Below are positions 16,992-24,944 of a stretch of DNA of 64,000 nucleotides, piece after piece. The stretch comes from Rhizobium sp. RM (GTDB taxonomy: Bacteria; Pseudomonadota; Alphaproteobacteria; Rhizobiales; Rhizobiaceae): positions 343,566-407,565 of the forward strand of contig NZ_JACAWV010000023.1 of the NCBI RefSeq assembly GCF_013390595.1, given 5' to 3'. The notes beneath the pieces are model-generated. The model worked only from the letters and a program-made list of their open reading frames with translations, did not search any database and had not been told where the DNA came from. Each line of letters begins with the position of its first letter. Position 1 is the stretch's first letter. A program made the translations under genes and the position numbers.

Positions 16992-17330
16992 TCAGTGGAG
17001 GCGCGGAAATCCGTGGCGATCAGCCAGCAATTCGAGAATGCGTTTGGTGTCCCGCACAAAGCGTCTGTCTCCATACGCGGCGGCATCATCCGGGGGATTT
17101 TCGCCCAAGATCAGGAGTGGCAACGACTGATTGTTCTCCCCGACCTCGGCAATGACAGCAGCCCGTGGCCTTTGGAAATCGACCCGCTGGATATCCAGCG
17201 AAGCAGCAATTTCAGGGAACGAAGCGAGCAATCCTTCAACCTGATTGCAATGCGGGCAGACAAACCGGACACCTGGTTGTTTGGGATCTTCGAAACCGGG
17301 AGAAATCAGAAAAAGTGTATCTTTGGCCAT
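16992..17330 (-). CDS. DUF3088 protein with CPHC thioredoxin-like motif
   Basis: The start is taken at the ATG at 17330 (MAKDTLFLISPGFEDP), where DUF3088 family members begin; the open frame continues upstream without resemblance to the family. The 112-residue product carries RFVCPHCNQVEGLLASFPE, with Cys25 and Cys28 as a CPHC motif identical to the DsbA active site. It also has RPRAAVIAEVGENNQSLPLL and ends LADRHGFPRLH. The family is uncharacterised; a thioredoxin-like fold is inferred from the CxxC placement. It has no signal peptide and is the first gene of the SBP/DszA-like operon, ending 30 bp before the SBP start, so a redox role in organosulfur use is possible. Confidence 0.8.
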   Translation of the reverse strand: MAKDTLFLISPGFEDPKQPGVRFVCPHCNQVEGLLASFPEIAASLDIQRVDFQRPRAAVIAEVGENNQSLPLLILGENPPDDAAAYGDRRFVRDTKRILELLADRHGFPRLH

Positions 17331-17573
17331 GCCATCCATCATTGCTAACTGCGATGGAGCGAGAGTGCCGGGAGGTTGGGAGAGCGTCCAGAAACGTATT
17401 CTTGCCTCGAAAAGAAGAATAAATTTGCGAACCAGCCACCCAGAAACGGCTTTCTTCAGAAGAATTTTCCGATGCGAATTTATTCCGGTACCGCTCTCCA
17501 TCAAGCAATGCGATTGCCGGAAATTTCAAAGGGACGCGAATGCCGAAAACCGTCGCCAATCAGGCCGAGGCAT
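17331..17573. other. Non-coding gap upstream of the DUF3088 operon
   Basis: The 243 bases between the DUF3088 start and the terminator of the next operon should hold the promoter of the DUF3088-SBP-oxygenase operon. The short open frames here have no recognisable composition. No clear promoter or operator was identified by eye. Confidence 0.4.
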
Positions 17574-17598
17574 AAAAAAACCCGGCGAAAACGCCGGA
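17574..17598 (-). terminator. Intrinsic terminator after SBP gene 3
   Basis: On the minus strand CCGGCG-TTTT-CGCCGG (17582-17597) is followed by a run of seven T (17580-17574). It lies 25 bases beyond the SBP stop at 17623 and closes the operon that begins at 23654. Confidence 0.88.
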
Positions 17599-17622
17599 TT
17601 CTTGGGAAAGAGGCCTATGACC

Positions 17623-19218
17623 TCAGCTTTGGGGCTGTTTCCAGGCGTTGGCGAGGTCGCCGTAGGCGATATCGATGGTGGTCACAAGCGATTGCAGGCT
17701 GGCATTTCGCAAGATGACCGTCGGTAGCGCGACAATGGAGAAGTTCGGCAAATCATCACCGGTGATCGTTTGGATCTCCTTGAATTGCGCCGCGCGCTTT
17801 GTCTCGTCCACCTCAACGGCCGCAGCACGGAAAAGGTCATCGACTCTAGGGTTGTTGTAGTGCGCTGCGTTGACATAAGGAGCCGGGTTCTTGATCCCGT
17901 CCGACCAGTAGAGGCGCTGGACCCCGGCCGTCGGGTCAAACAGGCGGCTGATCCCGTTTACGTTTATGTCGAAGCCGCGCTCAGTATAGACCCGCTTGAT
18001 GAATGTCGCGAGATCGCCTTCAAGGATCTCCACCTTCACTCCTATCTTGCCGAAAGACGAACGCAGGTAATCGGCAGTTTTGCGGAAGGCATCCGATGGC
18101 AGGAATGCAAGCCTCAATGTAAATCGCGTGCCATCCGCCCCCTTCGGGAATCCAGCCTGATCGAGCAGCGCATTCGATTTTGCGAGGTCGAAGGGATAGT
18201 TGAAAGGCGCCTCATCATTATAGGCAGTGAACACCTTGGGGATGTTCGAGCCTGCCGGTTTTGCCGTTCCAAAAAAGATTGCGTCATTGATAAAATCACG
18301 ATCGATCGCGTGCGCCAGCGCGTGGCGCACCTCTTTCTTGGCCAGAACCGGATTTTCGAGATTGAATTCGAAGACTTCGGCATTGTTCAGATAGGCATCG
18401 GTATAAACTTCGACGGCGAGTTTGGGGTTTTGCCGCAACCGCTCCAGATCGCCGTAAGACACATCCGCCGCGTAATCCGCTTCACCGGTTTCGACGGCAA
18501 TCGTCGCAGATGCCGCATCGGCAAAAAAGCGCGCGACAAACCCGTCGAGATACGGCAGTCCTGCCTGCCAATAGTTGGGGTTACGCTTCAATTTGACGTA
18601 GCTACCGCGTTTCCATTCCTCAAAGACGAAGGGACCGGTACCGATCGGGGCGTTGCCATTCGGGCTTTCGTTGAAGTTTTCCGACGGATATGCGTGTGCT
18701 GGCAGGATTGGCGTCTCACCGCCCGTCAGTGCCCTTAACAGATAAGGCGCGGGCTTTGACAATACGACCACCGCAATATGGGGTTCAGGTGTTTCCACAT
18801 CGGCAATATTGTCGAATGTGATGCGCCCGCGAGGGCCAACCTTCTTGAAGGCAAGCAAGGAGAACTTCACATCCGTCGCGGTGAAATCCCTCCCGTCATG
18901 CCATTTCACGCCTTTACGCAAACGGAATGTATGACGCAGACCGTCGGCAGAGGTTTCCCAGCTTTCTGCCAGGACCGGATGCGGATTGAACTCGCTGTCA
19001 AAGCGCACCAGACCTTCCAGGATCTTTGTTGAAATCGCTCTGGTACGGGTATTGCTGTCGGAGAGCGGTACGAGCGTCGTTGGCTCACCAAGACCGGCAA
19101 AGGTCACGATGCCGCCCTTTGAAGGCTCGTCGGAGGCGGCAAACGACACGGATGGGAGCAATGCTGCTCCACCAAATGCGGCTGTCAAAAGCAATGTCTT
19201 ACGTCTTGTCAAATCCAT
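17623..19218 (-). CDS. ABC transporter substrate-binding protein, family 5, Tat signal, copy 3
   Basis: The 531-residue product has a twin-arginine leader (MDLTRRKTLLLTAAFGGAAL, cleaved near SFAASDEP) and the family-5 SBP architecture: LAESWETSADGLRHTFRLRK, KWHDGRDFTATDVKFSLLAF, KRNPNYWQAGLPYLDGFVAR and FRAAAVEVDETKRAAQFKEI. It is the last gene of the operon running from the second DszB-like gene through the NmrA-type SDR, the flavin monooxygenase and the amidohydrolase. It has no permease of its own and probably docks on the DppBC-type pair at 6649-8648. Confidence 0.93.
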   Translation of the reverse strand: MDLTRRKTLLLTAAFGGAALLPSVSFAASDEPSKGGIVTFAGLGEPTTLVPLSDSNTRTRAISTKILEGLVRFDSEFNPHPVLAESWETSADGLRHTFRLRKGVKWHDGRDFTATDVKFSLLAFKKVGPRGRITFDNIADVETPEPHIAVVVLSKPAPYLLRALTGGETPILPAHAYPSENFNESPNGNAPIGTGPFVFEEWKRGSYVKLKRNPNYWQAGLPYLDGFVARFFADAASATIAVETGEADYAADVSYGDLERLRQNPKLAVEVYTDAYLNNAEVFEFNLENPVLAKKEVRHALAHAIDRDFINDAIFFGTAKPAGSNIPKVFTAYNDEAPFNYPFDLAKSNALLDQAGFPKGADGTRFTLRLAFLPSDAFRKTADYLRSSFGKIGVKVEILEGDLATFIKRVYTERGFDINVNGISRLFDPTAGVQRLYWSDGIKNPAPYVNAAHYNNPRVDDLFRAAAVEVDETKRAAQFKEIQTITGDDLPNFSIVALPTVILRNASLQSLVTTIDIAYGDLANAWKQPQS

Positions 19219-19238
19219 GATTGTTTCCTCTTCGTGTT

Positions 19239-20444
19239 TTATGCCGGAACCGCCGTGAGGCGCTGCTCGATCAGACGCGCAAACAATGTGGCCCCCACCG
19301 GCAAGATCGCGTCGTCGACAATGAAACCTGGGTTATGCGCAGGAACGTTTCCCGCATGACCAAGCGTGAAAAAGGCACCAGGAGCGTGCTTCAGGAAGTC
19401 TGCGAAGTCCTCGCTGCCCATGAAGCGACCAGGCTCGGTCGAAACCCTTGCGTCGCCCAGGACATCGCGTGCGACCTCCGCAACGATATCGACAGACGCG
19501 TCGTCGTTGGTGAGGACCGAGAAAATGTCTCTGATATCGACGTCCGCTGTCAGGCCGTGGGCGGCAGCAACATGTTCCGAAATCGTTGCGATCCGCTCGC
19601 GGATCGTCGCGCGAACTTGATCGGAAAACGCCCTCACCGTTCCGGCAATCGACGCCGTTTCTGGGATGACGTTGTAGGCCGAACCGGCCTCAATTCGAGT
19701 GATCGATAGGACCGCTGGATCAATCGGCGAAACGTTGCGGCTCACGATCGTTTGCAATGACTGGATGAGTTCGCCGATTGCCGGTACCGGGTCATGGGAA
19801 ACATCCGGATGTGCGGCATGTGCACCTTTGCCCTTCAGCCTAATATCGAAGAAGTCAGCACCAGCGAGAATTATGCCGGGAGAGACTTTGAGGTGGTTGG
19901 GCGCGGCATGTGAGGAGTTATGCAGTCCATAAATCTCATCGACGGGAAAGTCCTTGAACAACCCATCGGCGATCATGGCACGCGCACCGCCAAGACCTTC
20001 TTCCGCAGGCTGGAAGATGAAAACGACGGTGCCGGCGAAATCGCGAGTTTCGGCCAGATAACGCGCAGCCCCCAAAAGGATCGTCGTGTGCGCATCGTGA
20101 CCGCAGCCATGAAATTTGCCGGGATAGATCGAGGCATAGGGCAAACCCGTCTCCTCCGGCATCGGCAGGGCATCCATGTCGGCGCGCAGACCAACCGAGC
20201 GATTACCCGCATGTTTTCCACGCAAGATACCGACCACGCCTGTTTTGCCATATCCGCGATGCACCTCGATACCCCAGGACGCAAGTTTCTCGGCGACGAT
20301 CCCGGAGGTTCGAACCTCTTCAAAGCCGATTTCCGGGTGCTGATGCAGATCGTGACGGATCGACACCAGTTCGGGAATGTAGGTAACAATCCTGTCGATG
20401 ACTTTCGGTGCTGGGGTGTTTGTGGGGTCTACGGCGATATTCAC
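19239..20444 (-). CDS. M20-family amidohydrolase (hippurate hydrolase / N-acyl amino acid deacylase type)
   Basis: The start is a GTG at 20444 with AAGGA six bases upstream. The 401-residue protein has the M20D pattern: RHDLHQHPEIGFEE, RADMDALPMPEETGLPYAS, metal-binding HGCGHDAHTTILLG, QPAEEGLGGARAMIADG, the HxxxSH-type GLHNSSHAAPN and the late GSEDFADFL. Such enzymes remove N-acyl groups from amino acids or hydrolyse amide conjugates. In the Bacillus yxe and ytm/snd pathways an M20 amidohydrolase works with a DszA/NtaA-type monooxygenase on N-acetylated S-modified cysteines. Here it lies between a flavin monooxygenase and an SBP, which fits that model, but no acetyltransferase gene is present. 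Confidence 0.92.
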   Translation of the reverse strand: MNIAVDPTNTPAPKVIDRIVTYIPELVSIRHDLHQHPEIGFEEVRTSGIVAEKLASWGIEVHRGYGKTGVVGILRGKHAGNRSVGLRADMDALPMPEETGLPYASIYPGKFHGCGHDAHTTILLGAARYLAETRDFAGTVVFIFQPAEEGLGGARAMIADGLFKDFPVDEIYGLHNSSHAAPNHLKVSPGIILAGADFFDIRLKGKGAHAAHPDVSHDPVPAIGELIQSLQTIVSRNVSPIDPAVLSITRIEAGSAYNVIPETASIAGTVRAFSDQVRATIRERIATISEHVAAAHGLTADVDIRDIFSVLTNDDASVDIVAEVARDVLGDARVSTEPGRFMGSEDFADFLKHAPGAFFTLGHAGNVPAHNPGFIVDDAILPVGATLFARLIEQRLTAVPA

Positions 20445-20536
20445 GGCATATCCTTTGGCAATAGAAGTCCCTGCCGCTACCGGAAGGTGGCGAGTGATCA
20501 GGGACGTTTGATGGTGAAACAGAGGTGGCGAAGGCG

Positions 20537-21706
20537 TCAGAGCCTTAAGCCGGCCTCTTTCATCAGTGGCAGGATCCGGTCGGCGAAATATTCGAGGTCT
20601 TCCCGGAAATCGTAGAAATTGAGCTGAACGCCGTCGATCCCCGCTTTCTTGAGGCCAATCAACTGTTCAACGACCTGTTCAGGCGAACCGATAATCTCGA
20701 TATTGCCGCCGAGATTGCGTCCCTGCTTGTGGCGCGCATCGCCACGTCCCCGCCAGGCATGCGCATCGCTCTCATAATTGTTGGTAGCAAAAGCACGTGT
20801 ACCCGGCTGTGGCTTTCCTGCCTCGATGGCGTCAGCATACGCAAAGGCTTCAGCTTCAGTATCACGGCTGACAATTATCGGATTGATGAGTGTCTTGACC
20901 TGACGGCCATGTGCGATTGCACGGTTTTTAACATTGGCGACATGGGCCGGGAGTGTTTCCAATGCACTATCGATGTGCGCGCCACCAGGCGATGTCACGA
21001 AAACCAGGTCGGAATGACGTGCGGCAAAGTCAATCCCGGCAGGCGAACCCGTCGCGGTTACCAGAGGTGGACGACCAAAGGACGGCTTTGGTGTGATCCA
21101 GCCGTTGTTGACCGCCCAGGGATTGAGCTTTCCTTCGTAGGAGTAGTTTTCGGTTTCACCCCACAATCGGTGCAGCACATCAAACAGTTCACCCGCCATG
21201 TCGTAACGTTTGTCGTGTTCGATCCTTTGCCAACCAAACATCTCATGCTCGATGGCCCGGTGCCCGGTGACGATATTAATGCCCCAACGGCCATTGGCGA
21301 TGTGATCCAGTGTCGCCCCGTATTTGGCGAGATGGAGGGGATGCAAGGGGCCATAAAGGACGTGGATGGTCGAAATTAGCAGGATGCTTTTCGTAACCGC
21401 CGCCATAGCACCAAGCGCGATAAAACTGTCGAGGGAGGAATCACCGTCATAGCCGCCCTTCGGCAGCCATTGCGTGCGACTGAAGGCGATTTCGAAACCC
21501 AGCTCCTCAGCGCGTTTGACCAGCTCGACATTGTAATCGAATGTCCAGCTATTGCTCGTTGGCAGGCTGGAAAAGTTGATATCCTGCAAATTGAGAAAGA
21601 GCCCGAGCATCAACGGCTGTTGTGCAGCACGGCTTAACGGGCTTTCCTCAAAATCGAACGGTGCCTTCAATTCGAGTGTATCGCTGACCGGCGCTGTCAG
21701 TGCCAT
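20537..21706 (-). CDS. SfnG/SsuD-like FMNH2-dependent monooxygenase
   Basis: The ATG at 21706 has AAGGGAGA upstream. The 389-residue product is a luciferase-like flavin monooxygenase: MLGLFLNLQDINFSSLP at about 33, ISTIHVLYGPLHPLHLAKYG, TLDHIANGRWGINIVTGHRA and TATGSPAGIDFAARHSDLVF. It resembles dimethylsulfone monooxygenase SfnG and alkanesulfonate monooxygenase SsuD more than NtaA/DszA. Enzymes of this kind use FMNH2 and O2 to cleave C-S bonds in sulfones or sulfonates. It overlaps the upstream SDR gene by 10 bp, so the two are translationally linked. Exact substrate assignment is not possible from sequence. Confidence 0.9.
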   Translation of the reverse strand: MALTAPVSDTLELKAPFDFEESPLSRAAQQPLMLGLFLNLQDINFSSLPTSNSWTFDYNVELVKRAEELGFEIAFSRTQWLPKGGYDGDSSLDSFIALGAMAAVTKSILLISTIHVLYGPLHPLHLAKYGATLDHIANGRWGINIVTGHRAIEHEMFGWQRIEHDKRYDMAGELFDVLHRLWGETENYSYEGKLNPWAVNNGWITPKPSFGRPPLVTATGSPAGIDFAARHSDLVFVTSPGGAHIDSALETLPAHVANVKNRAIAHGRQVKTLINPIIVSRDTEAEAFAYADAIEAGKPQPGTRAFATNNYESDAHAWRGRGDARHKQGRNLGGNIEIIGSPEQVVEQLIGLKKAGIDGVQLNFYDFREDLEYFADRILPLMKEAGLRL

Positions 21707-22593
21707 GATTTTTCTCCCTTCGGATTATGTGTAGGAATGTCGGCGCCTGCCAGGCGCGCGCTGAGGTAAGCGTCCACGGTGCGTGGTTCGCGGCCGGTGA
21801 TCCGACGAACGTCATCACTCAACGAGGACGCCAAACCTTCCGCGATCAGCACGCCGAACTCACCAACTGCCTTTTGCTCAAAGGCGCCAGGATGTAATGG
21901 CAGCGCGGTGCGAACGGTCTGAGACACGCCGATCGGGCGATGCAAGATACGCGCGGCAATCCGCCCGATTTCGAGTGCTGTCAGCGCTTTGCCACCCGTC
22001 AGGACAAAGGCACCGTTCAACGGTGTCTCTTTCGTCAATGCCGCAACGGAAACATCCGCGATATCATCCGCATCGATGTAGGAGACGGCGGCACCGGAGT
22101 AACGGTCAGGCAAATCCTCCCGGCTGAGAATTGCCGCGATTGTGGGCTCAAGTGCGACCTGCATCCACGCATTGGGTCTCAGGATCGTGTGTGCGACACC
22201 GCTTTCAGCCAGATGGGCTTCCACCAAGGCGTGAGCCGATCCGGAAACCGAGCGATCTGCATTTCGTATCGTCCAGTCCGAACCGGATACCTTGACGATA
22301 CGCTCGATCCCGGCAGAAGCTGCAGCATCAACTGCCGCGTTTTGATGTGATGCCAGCGCTTCGCTGATCGGCGACAGCAGAAAGAGTGCATCGATATCAA
22401 CCAATGCCTCTTTCAAGCTGGGTGGATCCGCAAAGTCACCTTGAGCGACCTCCACAGCATCTCGCCACAAGCGACGCGCCTCCTCTGGTCTGCGCGTCAG
22501 AATGCGCACCTCGGAATTCTTTTTCAGAAGGCGCTCGACGACAAGTTTTCCGAGTTTGCCTGTCGCTCCTGTGACGAGAATTCTCCGAGCCAT
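21697..22593 (-). CDS. NmrA/QOR2-type SDR NAD(P)-binding oxidoreductase
   Basis: The start is the ATG at 22593, six bases after GAGG; a GTG at 22605 is an alternative. The 298-residue protein is an atypical SDR with the glycine-rich motif ILVTGATGKLGKLVVERLL, followed by ILTRRPEEARR (cofactor 2'-phosphate side), GDFADPPSLKEAL, VSGSDW and ILRPNAWMQ. NmrA-like proteins act as NAD(P)H-quinone reductases or redox sensors. Next to flavin monooxygenases it might supply reducing power or modify the oxidised product, but it is not a recognisable flavin reductase. It lies between the DszB-like gene and the SfnG-like gene with tight spacing. Confidence 0.88.
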   Translation of the reverse strand: MARRILVTGATGKLGKLVVERLLKKNSEVRILTRRPEEARRLWRDAVEVAQGDFADPPSLKEALVDIDALFLLSPISEALASHQNAAVDAAASAGIERIVKVSGSDWTIRNADRSVSGSAHALVEAHLAESGVAHTILRPNAWMQVALEPTIAAILSREDLPDRYSGAAVSYIDADDIADVSVAALTKETPLNGAFVLTGGKALTALEIGRIAARILHRPIGVSQTVRTALPLHPGAFEQKAVGEFGVLIAEGLASSLSDDVRRITGREPRTVDAYLSARLAGADIPTHNPKGEKSWH

Positions 22594-22601
22594 GTCCGAC
22601 C

Positions 22602-23654
22602 TCACAAATCGCGGGACTGATGTGCCGCCAAGGGGCGTGCATCAACCCAATCAAGAACGTCGAAATCCGCAGATATGAAGTGCCACTCCAACAGGAAGTC
22701 CTTGAAGTGCACGATCGCTTCTACCTCTGCCGGATCGAGAGTGAGGCCAAGGTTTTGACTGACATTCGGACCATTGGCGGCGAGCACCGCATCCTCGCTT
22801 ACGCCAATTTCACGCGCGATAAACCTGACGGCGTCGCCGGGATTTTCTTTCGCCCAGCCGGAGACCCGCTGCACCGTCGCGACCAATTCCGTTACGAGGT
22901 CCGGACGTTCATTTGCAAAAGTCGCGTCGACCGTGAGTGGTCGCGGCGTGCCGTTGTTGATGCGAATTTTCGGGTCAGGGTGAAATCCCGTCGACACGAC
23001 AACAACAGCACCGATGAGGTTGGCGACCGTTATCCCCTCCGCACCCTTGACGAAAAACGCATCAATGTCACCGCGATGCAGAGCTGCAATTTCCTCCCCA
23101 TAGGGAAAACGCCTTTTCAGCCCAAGAAACCGCTCGTCATCTGGACGGAGCAAGACCGACTCGTTTGCAACGAGGTCGACAAGCTCGACGTCGCTCGTTC
23201 TCAGCCCGGAAATCGTCAGCGCTGAAACAATGCCCTTTAACGATGTCGCGCGCTGAAAATCGATTGTCTCGTTCGGCCTTCTGGGAAGCCCAACACGCCG
23301 CCCCTTCAGATCCGCGCCATTGCGGATACCGCTCGCGGGCAATGCGATAACAGCCTGAAACTCGTCTGTTCTTGTCAGACCGATCAGGCGTGTCTGACGA
23401 CCACCCGATCGCGCCCATATTGGTGGAATGCTACCCCCCTGCCGAAACGACCACTCCAGACTGTGATCAAAATGGCTTTGGCGGATGGAAGGGTCTGCCG
23501 CATCGCGTATTGAGGAGACATGGATGGCGTGGTGAGCGAAGTTTTCCGCGACCCAACCAAGTTGAACGGCGATCGACAACGGCGTCGGCGCAGGACAGCG
23601 TGTATACCAGATTGTCTCCGGTTGGAGAGTTTTGCGTAGTGCCGCCTCGACCAT
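22602..23654 (-). CDS. DszB-like sulfinate desulfinase / SBP-fold protein (copy 2)
   Basis: The ATG at 23654 has GAGGA six bases upstream. The 350-residue protein lacks a signal peptide and is clearly paralogous to the copy at 3639. It has IWYTRCPAPTP at 15-25, RQSHFDHSLEWSFRQGG at 58-74 and then TRLIGLTRTDEFQAVIALP. The DszB catalytic triad Cys27/His60/Arg70 corresponds to Cys20/His61/Arg71 with the same His-Arg spacing. DszB converts an aromatic sulfinate to phenol plus sulfite, so this protein is predicted to release sulfite from a sulfinate made by the neighbouring oxygenases. It heads the operon that ends at the 17574 terminator. Confidence 0.85.
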   Translation of the reverse strand: MVEAALRKTLQPETIWYTRCPAPTPLSIAVQLGWVAENFAHHAIHVSSIRDAADPSIRQSHFDHSLEWSFRQGGSIPPIWARSGGRQTRLIGLTRTDEFQAVIALPASGIRNGADLKGRRVGLPRRPNETIDFQRATSLKGIVSALTISGLRTSDVELVDLVANESVLLRPDDERFLGLKRRFPYGEEIAALHRGDIDAFFVKGAEGITVANLIGAVVVVSTGFHPDPKIRINNGTPRPLTVDATFANERPDLVTELVATVQRVSGWAKENPGDAVRFIAREIGVSEDAVLAANGPNVSQNLGLTLDPAEVEAIVHFKDFLLEWHFISADFDVLDWVDARPLAAHQSRDL

Positions 23655-23869
23655 GTCATATCCTCAGTGATGATCATGCGCGATAGGCTATAGGCTTAAA
23701 AATATTTTCTATAGATAAAGTGTACTATTTAAATTGCCCACTGGAGAATTCGGTTCCGCATAGATGGCGCTTAGCGTCGTAATCCCGGATCAGCTTCTCG
23801 TGTGGAGCATGTGACTGCGTGCAACTGGGACTGAAAGAACGGTTGTATATTGTTTCCACGATTATATTC

Positions 23870-23887
23870 AGTATACCATTGGTATGT
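23870..23887. promoter_or_regulatory. GntR-type operator, copy 1
   Basis: AGTATACCATTGGTATGT is an interrupted inverted repeat (GTATACC/GGTATG) located 65 bp before the GTG start of the DapA-family gene. The same pattern AGTATACCANNNGTATGT recurs at 31841 and 31930. The GTATAC-type half-site fits FCD/FadR-subfamily GntR proteins, two of which are encoded at 26608 and 29439. Confidence 0.65.
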
Positions 23888-23951
23888 TTTATTCGCAGAG
23901 CGATCAAATTGCTCCAGACGCAAGTCCCGTCCGTTCCAGAAGGAGACCACC

Positions 23952-24878
23952 GTGCCATTGATTTCTACGGAGACGAAGGGTGTCTTCGTCATCGCTGTAA
24001 CGCCCTTTCACGAAGACGGCGCTCTCGATCACGAAAGCATCGATCGCATGGTCGACTTTTATTACGAGAAAGGTGCCGATGGCCTGACAATCTTGGGCAT
24101 GATGGGTGAAGCACCCAAGCTGACACAGGCCGAATCCATCGAAATAACCCGGCGCACCCTGAAACGTTCACCAGGCAAAGCGGTCGTTGTCGGCGTATCA
24201 GCTCCGGGTCTGGCTGCTATCGGTGAACTGACCAAGGCTGTTATGGATATGGGGGCAGCGGGCGTCATGGTAGCGCCGCCATCAAACCTGCGAACCGACG
24301 AACAGATCATTACCTATTACCGTAATGTCGTTGAAACCGTCGGCACTGAAGTCCCTCTCGTCCTGCAGGACTTTCCGCTATCGACAGGCGTTCAGATATC
24401 CTCAAAAACACTCGGCGTTATTTTTGAAAACCACCCCAGCATCGTCATGCTGAAACACGAAGACTGGCCGGGTCTGCAAAAAATAACAGATCTGCGTGAG
24501 GCCGAAGCCAGAGGGCGCCGCCGTATCTCGATACTCTGCGGCAACGCCGGCGTCTTCTTGCCGGAAGAAATGCAACGCGGCGCTGACGGTGCGATGACAG
24601 GTTTCGCCTACCCGGAGATGATGGTCGATGTCGTGCGGCTCAGCAACGAGGGCAATCATGACGCCGCACAGGATATGTTCGATGCCTATCTGCCGTTGAT
24701 GCGCTACGAACAACAACCGGGCATGGGACTGGCGATCCGCAAATATGTGCTCGCACAACGTGGTGCGATTGCTAATGCTGCACAACGTCGTCCTGGAGCG
24801 GCCCTCAGCCCACGCGCGGCTAACGAAGTTGACCGGCTGATTGACCGCCAGACCCGTAGGCTTGCCAAGCTTGCCTGA
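23952..24878 (+). CDS. DapA-family (dihydrodipicolinate synthase-like) lyase with altered active site
   Basis: Translation is placed at a GTG at 23952 preceded by AGAAGGAGA; the frame is open further upstream through the operator, which is unlikely to be coding. The 308-residue product is a class I aldolase-type TIM barrel: GVFVIAVTPFHEDGALDHES, DGLTILGMMGEAPKLTQAES and the Schiff-base Lys168 in VMLKHED. The usual YNVPxRTG segment is LQDFPLSTG, so the catalytic Tyr (Tyr133 of E. coli DapA) is replaced by Gln139. It is therefore probably not a lysine-biosynthetic DapA but an aldolase or lyase for a different 2-keto acid. The shared operator links it to the pxp genes. Confidence 0.9.
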   Translation: MPLISTETKGVFVIAVTPFHEDGALDHESIDRMVDFYYEKGADGLTILGMMGEAPKLTQAESIEITRRTLKRSPGKAVVVGVSAPGLAAIGELTKAVMDMGAAGVMVAPPSNLRTDEQIITYYRNVVETVGTEVPLVLQDFPLSTGVQISSKTLGVIFENHPSIVMLKHEDWPGLQKITDLREAEARGRRRISILCGNAGVFLPEEMQRGADGAMTGFAYPEMMVDVVRLSNEGNHDAAQDMFDAYLPLMRYEQQPGMGLAIRKYVLAQRGAIANAAQRRPGAALSPRAANEVDRLIDRQTRRLAKLA

Positions 24879-24899
24879 TTGGCACGAAAGAGGGATGAA

Positions 24900-24931
24900 G
24901 AGATAGGCGATGTCTCAACACCACCTATCTC
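24900..24931. terminator. Hairpin between convergent DapA-like and VOC genes
   Basis: GAGATAGG (24900-24907) and CCTATCTC (24924-24931) form a perfect 8-bp stem with a 16-base loop between two convergent stop codons. Neither side has a good T-run. Confidence 0.4.
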
Positions 24932-24944
24932 CGCCATCTTCATC

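Noticed and set aside
17331..17504. N-terminal extension of the DUF3088 frame
   Set aside because: Family members begin at the MAKDTLFL segment; the extra 58 codons have no resemblance to the family.
17770..18738. A 322-codon plus-strand frame opposite SBP gene 3
   Set aside because: It is antisense to a well-supported SBP and has no recognisable motif or ribosome-binding site.
4777..19218. The three SBP genes as repeats for recombination or a recent duplication
   Set aside because: They are too diverged at both DNA and protein level; they are ancient paralogues.
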